DNA from: Darksidea phi
Lineage: Eukaryota; Ascomycota; Dothideomycetes; Pleosporales; Lentitheciaceae
Assembly: GCA_030770425.1 (NCBI GenBank)
Contig: JASJFT010000019.1
Location: forward strand, 62,001 to 126,000
DNA length: 64,000 bases
Direction of reading: 5' to 3'
A program made the position numbers and the translations under genes. Under the pieces are notes generated by a model that was not told where the DNA came from, made no database searches, and saw only the letters and a list, made by a program, of their open reading frames with translations. This document shows positions 30,388-40,014 of this stretch, piece after piece. Every line of letters begins with the position of its first letter. Position 1 is the stretch's first letter.

Positions 30388-33300
30388 AGGATCGCTTTAT
30401 GAGCCTGCAGAATAGTTAAAGGAGCGTCTTTGCATGGTCTTAGCTCCGCTCTTTGCGAGCTTTGTTGTATGATGGTAGTGATCAATAGGATTGGTGAGCG
30501 CCAAATACATGTCTCTAGCCACAAAAAAATTCTAAAGCGCTCAAGAACAGACCAGATCCTATAACGAAGTAGGGCCATTGCAGAAGCTCGTGAGCTGGCT
30601 AAAGCGGCAGGCACAACTTGGTCCTAAAACGGCCTAGCTTAGGCGCAGCCGTCCGCTTACGAGTCATCTTGAGATGTCAGTGGATGTGTGATGGTACTTC
30701 GCTAGCGCAAGCCTCTTCGACAACTCGGAAAAGTGGTACTCGAGGTTGAGCTTCTCGCGACTCCTTCCCTCCGGCTCAGTCTTTGGTCCCTGCATGTGCC
30801 ACCGAGTAATTGCAGATAAACTGGTCGAATCGATTGTTCCGAGGTGGTAACAACAACAACTTTGCCTTTGGGTCGCAAAGATGGGATGGGCACTCGGTAG
30901 GAGACGGCGGGTCATGAACAGCTTCGGTTTGATATTGCCCACTGGCAGACCCTGGCTGACCAGGATCATCTGAGCGCACCAATTTCATTTCCGCTGTTGC
31001 TTGTCAGTGAGAACCTGCTCTCTCTCTTTCTAAATCTGATCGAGGTCGAGGCGGTGTAATAGCATTGCCATGCTGGAGTGTTGGCGGTAGGAAGACAGGT
31101 CCTCGGGAAATAGATCTATCACGTTAGGTAGTAAGGCAACAGTGGGGTAGCCCTACTCTAAATGGCAATAGTCCTCATGTGCCGGTTGGTACGACAAGCT
31201 TGTTTCGGAGGCGGCGCCAAATGGGAGGGGGAAGACAGTTGAGATGAGATACGACTACTTATACCTTATACAGTTACAAGGTGGTGTTCATCGGTTACTT
31301 GGCATGCGGACTTGGGCGGCTTGTCGGGAAATTTTGCGCCACAACTCAACCTTCAACCAAACAGCAAAGTCCTAGCGTCATAGCTAGATGTACTGCAATA
31401 GTGTCGCATTGGAGGAGTGAGCTTACATCTTGCGAACGAAGGCTATGTGCCAATATCAGTATTAGACAAAGAATACGCACTTAGGTAATAATTAACCGTA
31501 GTCGCATCCAGTACGTACGGCTTTTGGTGAAGATTTGTCGTCCTCGTTGGGATTCAAAGAAAGTAAACCTGCGCCATCATTTGTCAACTATCTCCCCTCT
31601 GCCGGCAAATTAGACCATGGGGCATTTGCTCCTTCAAGATGACAGGTGAAAACGCTCAAAAACCCACTTCCCAAGATGATTCTTCGTCGCCAGTACCCCT
31701 AGCCTCATTGGTCGATATCTTTGAAGGACTAACTGCGCCACAGCGCTGCACCGCCACGGCTGCCAACGCCTACGCCATCTACCTCAAGCGGCCGCTTTCT
31801 TCAGGATCGCGAGGACAATTCATAGGTGTGTAGAAGTGAAGAGCAGAATCGGAACGAAAGACAGACTCGAGCTGCGGGAGTCATGGGAAGGGGAGAGAGG
31901 TTGGGCTTGACGAACGGAATGATAAGTGATGGGAAGAATCTGGGCAACATTGAATGTAGAGACATCAGCGACGAACAGAGCTTAGGTTGAAGGCAACTTA
32001 GAGAAAACGACGGAGGAACGTATCCGAAAATATGGAAAAGAGGCTGGGAAAGAGGGTCGCAAAGTTACTGTAGGTGTTGAGAATACAGTGTTCTTCACGA
32101 ATATGCCAGTAGCTCTAATTACGGTTTCTATCCTCATGCAGTTTCAGAAAAAATATGAAACGGAGGCCATGTTTAAATCTTAATGCATCGGTGATAACAG
32201 TTGATGTAGAATGAACGTCGGAGTCTACTCTGGCGCTAAGATCTCCTCCAAAGTGGGTCCGCTTCCGGAATTGGTTAGCCCTAAGGAGAGCAGTCACAAC
32301 TCGCGTGCAACAACCAACGACATAGCCATCAGCACCATTTTGTACTCAGATGTCTAGCGACCCCAGTCGCGTTCGTGGAGAGCTCTTGTTATACCGCTGT
32401 TGGGCCGGCAAGACGTGCCACGGCCAAGCCACCTCGAGCATATTTCGCCGGCAACATCATGCGTTGACAGAAGATTCGGAAATTTGCCGTGCATTCAAGA
32501 CACGCAGCTGCAAACCGGTACGTCTCCCACGGTGAAAGTGGAAAGCCTCGCAAAATATCTACAGCGCGCGTACAGCGCGTCCACGACAAGCTTTTTCATT
32601 TCCCCATCTCCTTTCGTTTCTGTCCATCAGCTGAGAGGGGTCTGTCCGTTCTTCAGCTGTTCGTGCTAAATTCCTATTTTCGGCGTGCGGTCTCGATCAA
32701 TTATCCCCTGAAAGGCCGCCACAAATGCTTTTGGTCGCTTAGCGCTGATCTTAACAGGCCTCAGCAAGGTGCTTCTTTTCCGGCAGTCCCGTCGTGGCTA
32801 CGTAATTTGGCGATCAATAGCGTGACGCGCTCGTTTCCAAGACCCGATTTGTGATAAGCGCTATAGGATGCTAACCGTTCTTACTCGAGGTGGCCTGGCC
32901 GGAACGTGAGTGGAAAGGTTGTACCTGCAGAAGCGCAGCCACGCTGAGAAAACATGTGCTTATGCGGGGTCCCTATTCGGCATAGCGGTGAACTCTGTAG
33001 CCTCCGAGCCTCCGAGTCCGCTCGTGGCTTGTTTGTCCACTCAGCTTGAGCACGCCCATGTTTTCGGAGGCAACCATTCAGTGGTCCAAAGGGGATCCGT
33101 AAACATACCCTTCCATCAAGTTCTCCTCTACAGTAGCAACCTCATTCGTCGTTTCGATGATGATACTGGATCGATGGCTGTTGTTACGATTCCTTTCCGA
33201 GTCCTGTAGCGCGTGCCTGTGCGGAAGCCACACAGCTGAAGTTCGCCCATCTTTAGGACAAGCCTATGGAAGCTCCAATTAAGCGATAGTCTAAAAGGTT

Positions 33301-33485
33301 GTGGAGTATCGGCGCATAGGGCTCCAGGGGTACAGCATGGCCCGGTTCAGGTACGACGCTTATAAGAAGCCCTCCCCTGGAGCCTTTCCTTCTCCATCAA
33401 GTTCTCAGTTTGTTCCTACTATCGTAGATTGTTCTACAGACACTCGTTTTTGCTCATTTGTCATTCGTTAGTTTACTAATTCGCG
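30388..33485. other. 3.1 kb gap without a supported gene
   Basis: Many ORFs of 60-120 codons on both strands, none with recognisable domains. One 64-codon ORF at 31639-31833 (plus, MTGENAQKPTSQ) has a reasonable composition but no family match that I know. From about 33360 the sequence is the promoter of the GPI protein, with TATAAG at 33361 about 125 bp before its ATG. Confidence 0.4.
33361..33366 (+). promoter_or_regulatory. TATA-like box of the GPI protein gene
   Basis: TATAAG 120 bp upstream of the ATG at 33486, followed by a CT-rich leader. Position and sequence fit a TATA element of a highly expressed fungal wall gene; this is inference. Confidence 0.4.
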
Positions 33486-35372
33486 ATGCCGTCTTCCTCG
33501 TTCGTTCTCAAGGCCGCGGTGCTGTCCGCTCTTTCCAGCACCACGCTCGCTACTATCCCCAAGGAATTCTATGGCTATGTAAAGCCCAGCTCGTCCTCTC
33601 CAGCTGGATATGTCCCTGCTTCTGCCACCAGCACCCCCTGCAGCACCAGCACGCCTGCTGCATATGGAGACCCAAGCCCGCCGCCTCCTGCTGGCTATGA
33701 AGCTGCAAGCCCATCTGCTCCTGTCGATTACGGATATGACAGCCCCTCCTCCTCTGCTGCGTACGGATATGGCAGCCCCTCCTCTGCTGCGTACGGATAT
33801 GGCAGCCCCTCCTCTGCTGCGTACGGATATGACAGCCCCTCCTCGCCTGCTGCGTACGGATATCCCAGCTCTTCTACGGTCGAGTACGGATACCCAAGCG
33901 AGTCAACTCCCGCCGGCTATGGCTCCCCAAGCTCCTACGCCCCGGTAGACTACGAATCCGCCTCCCCAAGCAGCACCCCATGCAGCACCTCTACTCCCGT
34001 CTACTACGACACCTACTCCTCGGTGCCCTCGTACGACACCGTTCCGTCTTATGACACGAAGAGCTACTCTGTCCCGTCCTACGACACGGGCTACTCTGCC
34101 CCGTCCTACGACACGAGCTACTCCGTTCCGTCTTACGACACAAGCTATTCTGTTCCGTCGTACGACACCAAGAGCTCTTCCGTCCCAGCCGAGTACTACG
34201 GTGAACCTTCCTCGGTCCCATCATACGACACCAAGAGCTCTTCCGTCCCAGCCGAGTACTATGGTGAACCTTCCTCGGTCCCATCGTACGACACCAAGAG
34301 CTCTTCCGTCCCAGCCGAGTATTACGGTGAACCTTCCTCGGTCCCATCGTACGACACCAAGAGCTCTTCCGTCCCAGTCGAGTACTACGGTGAACCTTCC
34401 TCGGTCCCATCGTACGACACCAAGACTTCCACCCCAGTAGAGTATTACCACTCTTCCGTCGAGTCCAGCAGCACTCCCTGCACAACCTCGACCCCAGCTG
34501 TCTACACCGCTGAGCCCTCTACGTACGCGGATATCACTATCACTACTACTTACACCCGTACCTATGTCGACATCTGCTCCACTGGCTACACCACCAAGAC
34601 GACCACGCAGACGGTTGAGTACTGCCCAGAGACTACCAAGCACGCCACTACTTCCGCCCCCCCACCCGGTCTGACCGTCACAACGAAGGTTTGCACAGCC
34701 TGCGCTGCTACACCCGTCACTGTCACCCTGACGGTGCCCTGCGAGACAACCTCCACCGCACCCCACTACTCCGCCCCGGCTTCCAGCGAGACTCCCGTCA
34801 AGTACTCTTACTGCGCCACCTGCACCAACCTCACTCCCACCAGCAGCGTCCCCAGCTACGGCCACGGCACCAATCACTGGGAGGAATACACCTCCACCAT
34901 GTACATCAGCAAGATCAGCACCGTGTACATCGTCCCCTCGCCCGTTCCTTCACCATACAAGCCTTCCGGCGTCCCGCCGTGTGTGGGCGAGGGCTGCAAG
35001 TACACCGAGACCGCGCCTGTTGTTCCCTATCCCACCGCGTGCACTGGTGAGGGCTGCGAGCACACCGAGTCCGCGCCTGCTGTTCCCGATTCCGACGCGT
35101 GCACCGGTGAGGGCTGCGAGCACACCGAGCCTGCCCCTGCCCCTGTTCCTTATCCTGCTACCCCGGCTACGGATGAGGGCTGCAGCGGTGCTGGATGCTC
35201 TTACGACGGCACCAACATCACCATGTCCTATGGCACTGCTACTGGCACTGGATATGGCGCCAGCAAGACCTCTGCTTACGGCATGCCTGAATTCACGGGC
35301 GCCGCGGCTAGCCTCAAGGTTGGTGGTGTGATGGCGGGCGGCATCGTCGCTGCTGTTGCTGCGCTCTTGTAG
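33486..35372 (+). CDS. GPI-anchored repetitive cell-wall protein
   Basis: 628 aa, single exon. Signal peptide MPSSSFVLKAAVLSALSSTTLA. Residues about 35-330 are Tyr/Ser/Pro repeats: a YGYGSPSSAA decapeptide array, then PSYDTSYSV units, then four copies of a 21-residue unit (KSSSVPAEYYGEPSSVPSYD). A Thr-rich domain follows with TITTTYTRTYVDICSTGYTT and TVTTKVCTACAATPVTVTL, as in fungal wall mannoproteins, and then three Cys-containing GEGC(K/E)xTE(T/S/P)AP repeats. It ends in a hydrophobic GPI-attachment signal (ASLKVGGVMAGGIVAAVAAL). A polyadenylation-like AATAAA is at 35475. It is expected to be covalently wall-linked and heavily O-glycosylated; repeat number probably varies between strains. 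Confidence 0.85.
   Translation: MPSSSFVLKAAVLSALSSTTLATIPKEFYGYVKPSSSSPAGYVPASATSTPCSTSTPAAYGDPSPPPPAGYEAASPSAPVDYGYDSPSSSAAYGYGSPSSAAYGYGSPSSAAYGYDSPSSPAAYGYPSSSTVEYGYPSESTPAGYGSPSSYAPVDYESASPSSTPCSTSTPVYYDTYSSVPSYDTVPSYDTKSYSVPSYDTGYSAPSYDTSYSVPSYDTSYSVPSYDTKSSSVPAEYYGEPSSVPSYDTKSSSVPAEYYGEPSSVPSYDTKSSSVPAEYYGEPSSVPSYDTKSSSVPVEYYGEPSSVPSYDTKTSTPVEYYHSSVESSSTPCTTSTPAVYTAEPSTYADITITTTYTRTYVDICSTGYTTKTTTQTVEYCPETTKHATTSAPPPGLTVTTKVCTACAATPVTVTLTVPCETTSTAPHYSAPASSETPVKYSYCATCTNLTPTSSVPSYGHGTNHWEEYTSTMYISKISTVYIVPSPVPSPYKPSGVPPCVGEGCKYTETAPVVPYPTACTGEGCEHTESAPAVPDSDACTGEGCEHTEPAPAPVPYPATPATDEGCSGAGCSYDGTNITMSYGTATGTGYGASKTSAYGMPEFTGAAASLKVGGVMAGGIVAAVAALL
34167..34418 (+). repeat. 63-bp coding minisatellite, 4 copies
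   Basis: Four head-to-tail 63-bp units (starts 34167, 34230, 34293, 34356) encoding a 21-residue Tyr/Ser repeat. Copies differ by a few bases, including one Ala to Val change in copy 4. Confidence 0.9.
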
Positions 35373-35746
35373 ATGGATCAAATAGATGATGAGAAGGAAG
35401 TGTGAGAGGGAAGGGAGAATGGTACAATGGCTGGACGACGTGCTTTTCTTTTGTTCGCTTAATTCTTAGTTTCTAATAAAAAAAAACCCTCGTGTTATAC
35501 GCGGATATGCTAGCCCTCTCCATGGTGTGACCCGTGATTGTGGATGCGGAGCCGTCCCCATGTGCTCAATGCTTGCTCGCGCCAGGGCGAAAGCTTGGAG
35601 TGAGGCACACAGGTTTGAGGCATTGAATCCGCACTATCTAATCCGTACAATCTATCTTGGCAACATCGCTCTTCTAACCAGAGGAAAACGACGCATGGTA
35701 TCTACAATGAATCCTTTATACTCTATCATGCGCTGCACTCTCCATC
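35373..35746. other. Convergent spacer
   Basis: 3' flank of the GPI protein gene, with an A-run after AATAAA at about 35475-35485, facing the 3' end of the minus-strand Ser/Pro-rich gene. No other signal is seen. Confidence 0.4.
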
Positions 35747-36394
35747 CTAGTCTTCTTCTTTCTGTTTGGAACGCTCGTGCTCCGCGCCGCTCTTACTGTG
35801 CACCGCATTCTCGGCCGATTTCTCTCGGTGGTCGTGTTCATCTCCAATCTCGGTCCCATTCCTCTCTCCATCGCTCCTCCAGTTCCCATCACACCCGCTC
35901 CTCCCCTCTAAATTGCCCCTCTCATACCTGCCCTCATAATACGTCGAACTCGGCCCGGAAATTGCACCTCTTCTCCCATTGGCCAGATGATACGTCCCGT
36001 ATGCCTGCTCGGTAGCAAAGAGATGTGCGGTTCGCTGCATACCTTGTGCTGGTAATCCCGCATAGAAGGTTTCCGGCGGATGTGTTGACCGTGACGATGA
36101 GGTAGAGGTGTTGGAGAAGACAGATGCTTCGGATGCGTTGGATGATGTTGATGCTATTGAGGCTTGGGAGATGGATGATGACCGAGAGGAAGGTGGGATT
36201 GAAGGTGAATACTGGCCCGGCGGGGATGTCGGTTCACTGAGGAATGGTTGTAGCGGTGAATCATGTCGTTCGACTTCGGGCAGCTGTGCTGGTGTTGAGG
36301 AGGTTCCCAGTACGGCCAGTGCTAAAGCGAGAGTCGACTTTGGTGACGCGGGAGGCGTGTGAGGAGAAGTCGGTATCGGCTTGCTCGGCGACAT
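35747..36394 (-). CDS. Hypothetical Ser/Pro-rich protein
   Basis: 215 aa from Met at 36394 (MSPSKPIPTSPHTPPASPKS); the ORF is open upstream to 36517, but that part looks like 5' leader. The N-terminal half is Ser/Thr/Pro-rich (SRSSSISQASIASTSSNASE). A central segment ETFYAGLPAQGMQRTAHLFA, YGTYHLANGRRGAISGPSST resembles conserved fungal sequence, and the C-terminus is highly charged (EHDHREKSAENAV, ERSKQKEED). No known domain or membrane segment. I do not recognise a family; low-complexity composition makes a chance ORF possible, but the opposite strand has only a shorter shadow. Confidence 0.5.
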   Translation of the reverse strand: MSPSKPIPTSPHTPPASPKSTLALALAVLGTSSTPAQLPEVERHDSPLQPFLSEPTSPPGQYSPSIPPSSRSSSISQASIASTSSNASEASVFSNTSTSSSRSTHPPETFYAGLPAQGMQRTAHLFATEQAYGTYHLANGRRGAISGPSSTYYEGRYERGNLEGRSGCDGNWRSDGERNGTEIGDEHDHREKSAENAVHSKSGAEHERSKQKEED

Positions 36395-37282
36395 TCTAGC
36401 TTGTCGGACTATCGCTATGTGTCGCAGAAGGTTTTTATCTTCAGGGCCAGGCCGTAGGATAGAAATTGTCCGGTTACGTATGGTTTGCGCGGTCCAAGCA
36501 AACAGCAAACAAAACAAGAAGACAAGCTGTGGGCCTGTAGTTTAGAAATGTGTCGCGATACAAGTAGTGAAAGACAACAGTCGCGGTCGTGTGGCGTAAG
36601 GCTAGGGGGGGTGGCTTGACTTCGGTCGGCGTGGCCCAAAAGTTGGGTTGCGGGTGCACAAGAGGGAGAAGAGCATGGCACGGTTAGCATATACACGCAA
36701 GGGAAACATGAACGTTGGTGCCTGAAAGTGCAGATTGCTAGCCGCTAGACATCCGTTAAGACATCGGGAAGAAGGTGGTGATTGAAGGTGAAGATAGTGG
36801 TGCATTGAGTACTGTGTAGACAGCGCTGGTGAGTCAAGGGTTCAAGGTACAACCTGCAGTCTGTCATCCGCACGAATGGGATGGTGAACGTACCGATGGT
36901 GTTCCAAAGCTGTGGCTAGGTATGGGCATCAGGCACCCCGTGCGCCACAAGATTGCCAACAGTCGCCGAAGAATCTACGAAAGGGGAATGGAGTTCTGTG
37001 CTGTCGCACTTGCAACGACAGATGTCTGGGGGACGCACGGGCCCGTAGGCAAATAAAAGACCAATGGTGTGAGAAGCAATGCATCCGTGAGGGGTACACA
37101 GACACACTAGTTAGTGTCGTAGGACACAACAGGAAAAAGAAGTGAATAGGTTCAGCTCCAGGAACGAAATACGTGGTCTATGCGACGCCCATAACACCCC
37201 ATGTGTGAGTTATTAATGGAAGTCCACCGCTTTCCAAGCCCTACGTAAGAATCCCCCAGGAACCCGCTCAAGGTGCCATTGG
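36395..37282. other. 0.9 kb gap
   Basis: Promoter of the Ser/Pro-rich gene and 3' flank of the next minus-strand gene. Short ORFs on both strands have no family features. Confidence 0.4.
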
Positions 37283-38392
37283 CTACTGTCGATCTGGCAG
37301 CTCCCAGTAATGGCCCTTCAATATCTCGCCTTGTCCACAAACCTCGCAACCATATGGCAATATGCGATGGAAGTTCCCGTGGCGTCGGAAGCAGTGAAGG
37401 CAAAGCGCGTGATCTTTCCAGTCTTCCCCATGTACATTCAGGTAGATGGACTTGTCTTCATCGACTAGATGAAACGGCTTCATCCAAGCTGGAGTCGTCG
37501 CTGGGCTTGTCGAGCCATCCATTGGCGAGAAAGATCGGCGTGGCGTAGACGGGTAACGTAGACTTTGCGGGGCATCATCGAGCGGTCTAAAAGAGGAGAC
37601 GCGATGAACAACAGACTGCTCTGCAAACGACGCCGAGCAAGAGTGAGGCTTCCGTTCACTAAAGTGGGGCTGTTGCGGATGCGGTGAGGAAATGACGATA
37701 GGACCGCCACCCCTCATCATCGCGTCGCCGCCGTCGGAAAAGGAATGCTGCCGATCTGAAAGTCTTCTGTGGGGATTGCCCGCTCGCAGTCGCTTTAGCA
37801 TTACATCTGGCGAGCTCGAACTGCTCCACCCTCGCTCTCGCTTGGTCTCTGCGCGAGAGTTGGTTAGCTAAGGAAGTACTCAATGCAAGGTTAAGATCGT
37901 ACGCATGAAGCTGTGCGAGGTCTCTGAAGTAGGCGATAGCTCATCAACATTCGACCTTGTTGCAACGGCGTCGAACTGCACGTCGTCAAATGCGGACCAG
38001 GACATGGTTGGCTGAGCAGTACCGAAAGGTGTACATGCTTCGACATAGCTTTGAGGGGATATTCGCTGGTCGAGAAGTTCGGCGCTCACTGGTGCATTGC
38101 TAAAACCAACACTAGACTGCCTTCGTTGACGGGCTTCGTCGAGCGCTCGAAGTTTCCTCCGGGCGTCCTGGGCTGCTGAACTACCTCCGACCCAAAGGGA
38201 AGGAGCCTGGTGGTGAGGACTGATTGACTCAGCTCGAGATGCTGGAGTGCGATACAGAAAGCTATCGGTTCGAGACCGGCCAGCCTTTTTGTCGTTGCTG
38301 TCAATCTCTTCCAATAGTTTCTCAAGGACGGATCGAGAAGGACCATCGCTCGAGAGGCTCGAGTCACCCAAGCGACACATTGGGCTAGACAT
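37283..38392 (-). CDS. Hypothetical protein with a CxxC-CxxC motif
   Basis: Model: complement(join(37283..37848,37903..38392)), 351 aa. Joined by a 54-bp intron (GTACGA donor, CTAAC branch-like site, CGCAG acceptor) that keeps phase. The N-terminal half is Ser-rich with a basic helical stretch (DARRKLRALDEARQRRQSS). The C-terminal 70 residues look conserved: PAWMKPFHLVDEDKSIYLNV, then CLHCFRRHGNFHRI and YGCEVCGQGEILKGHYWEL, a likely small zinc-binding knuckle (two CxxC pairs 20 residues apart). Function unknown; the motif could bind protein or nucleic acid. Confidence 0.65.
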
Positions 38393-38835
38393 GCTGGGAC
38401 TGGATGCTCACGCTCATGCGGAATAGGCAATGCCGGCTGAACAATGCAATAGAGCAATCTGTGGTGCGCCAGACGAGGTGGAAGAGGGAGAGAGTGGAAG
38501 ACATGAAAAGACCCCGGGAAGCTTGGGACATCATTGCAAGGAAGGAAGTCGCGATGGTGACAGAAAGAGCAGGAACCAGACGACACGTGCTGCATCGCCG
38601 CCAGGGGGCGGAAGGTACCGCACGCAGTACCCAACCTGGAGAGGAACAAGGTTCCATATCGACATCTAGAGAACCACGAAGAAAGAGGAATAGAGATCGG
38701 AAAAAGATCCTTGAGAAACATGTCGTCATAAAGTGAGATTATACCAGTGCATGGTCTCTCACCGGACGTGGTATACTACAGGCCATCTAGTATGTGATCC
38801 TCGGACGCCGTATATTGCTCTCCACTGCTTTTCCA
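38393..38835. other. Spacer between two minus-strand genes
   Basis: 443 bp, promoter of the CxxC protein gene and 3' flank of PRE9. ORFs on both strands here (38086-38721 minus, 38404-38736 plus) are unsupported. Confidence 0.4.
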
Positions 38836-39753
38836 TCACAATTCCGACATTTCGGTGTCTTCTTGCTTGGCCAGACCGTGCTCTTTCAGCAGCGCATCAA
38901 TCTCATCAGCTCCCCAAAGGTGGTGGTAGATCTTTCCATTCTTCGTCCTGCCCACTGTAGCAAATTCAACTGGGGATCGTTAGCATTGCCTATATTCGAA
39001 AAATGGCACGCATGACGTACTCTTCTCACTGCTCAGCTTGGTCGAATCCATCGTCTTGCTAAGTACCTTCACGGCCAGCCCGCAAGCCTCCTTCAGGTCG
39101 CACTCCTCCTTGTAATCCTGCTTCAAAAGACTCTGCGCAGAGGCGTTGTTCGCTCCGACGCTTGTTGCCTTCCAGCCACCGTAGTTGCCGCTCGGGTTGC
39201 TCTGATAGAGCTGGAACTGGCGCTGGGGGTCCCATCCGGCGTAGATGAAGGAAACACCAAACGGCCGGAGACCACCGTGCTGAGTGTAACCCTGCTTCAG
39301 ATCGCATAGCCGGCGTACGAGCTGTTCGCAGGGGATATCTTCGTTGTAGGTGAGGAGGTATCGCTGGGCGGCTTGACGGGCGTAGTTGATCAGGATGTTA
39401 GCGTCAGCTGTCATGCCTGCTACGGCGCAGATCATGTTGCTACAAACGCATAGTTAGTATATCCTTTCGCATTGAGCTCCACCAATAGGACGCACTCGTT
39501 CAGAATATAGAGCTTCTCCGCTGATGTGTCCTGCTCCAACAGCTTGCTGGTGACCTTCCTCTCTGCCGCGAGCACAATGCCATCTTGTGCAAGAATGCCT
39601 AGCGCTGTTCCTGCGTGCGAGATAGCTTCGAGTGCGTATTCAACCTGGTAGAGACGACCTTCCGGCGAGAAGATGGTAGTCTGCGTGCGATTAGCTGGAG
39701 CGTAGTCAAAGGCTAGGACTGCCACCGACCCTTGAATCATATCTCCGTGACAT
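38836..39753 (-). CDS. PRE9: 20S proteasome subunit alpha, PRE9/PSMA4 type
   Basis: Model: complement(join(38836..38969,39021..39439,39496..39680,39730..39753)), 253 aa. Starts [28 protein letters not shown], the N-terminal alpha-subunit signature of PSMA4/Pre9. Then [76 protein letters not shown] and [11 protein letters not shown]. The last exon gives [20 protein letters not shown] and ends in a short acidic tail. It forms part of the outer alpha ring that gates the 20S core. The first intron (39681-39729) again uses a GTCGGT donor after an 8-codon first exon; all phases agree. The gene is divergent from URN1, with 261 bp between the two ATGs. Confidence 0.95.
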
Positions 39754-40014
39754 GATTGCGGATACGACGGAATTTTAGAAGCTTTTGTGGAGGGGACAGA
39801 GAGGACAGACGGAGAAAGAAGGGCGGCGGGGGTGCTAGAGTGTAGAGCGGTGTTGAGAGCTCCAGGCACAAGCTTCATACGCGTCGGCGGTTCCCTGTGC
39901 CAAGCCCCGACCACTTTTTCGAGCTCACAGAGCCGCAACACCACCTTCACGCATCACCCTCGCGCTTGGGGTCCCACATCTCGAAGTGGCTCAGTACACT
40001 TCCCGTTACCGACC
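39754..40014. promoter_or_regulatory. Shared promoter of PRE9 and URN1
   Basis: 261 bp between divergent start codons. No clear PACE-type proteasome element was found by eye. An ORF from 39787 opens through it into URN1 but starts well before the conserved N-terminus. Confidence 0.55.

Noticed and set aside
31639..31833. 64-codon ORF as a gene
   Set aside because: Composition is plausible but there is no domain, splice structure or neighbour support. Mentioned only in the gap description.
34221..34877. 218-codon Gly/Val-rich minus-strand ORF
   Set aside because: Antisense shadow of the repetitive GPI protein gene, produced by its strong codon bias.
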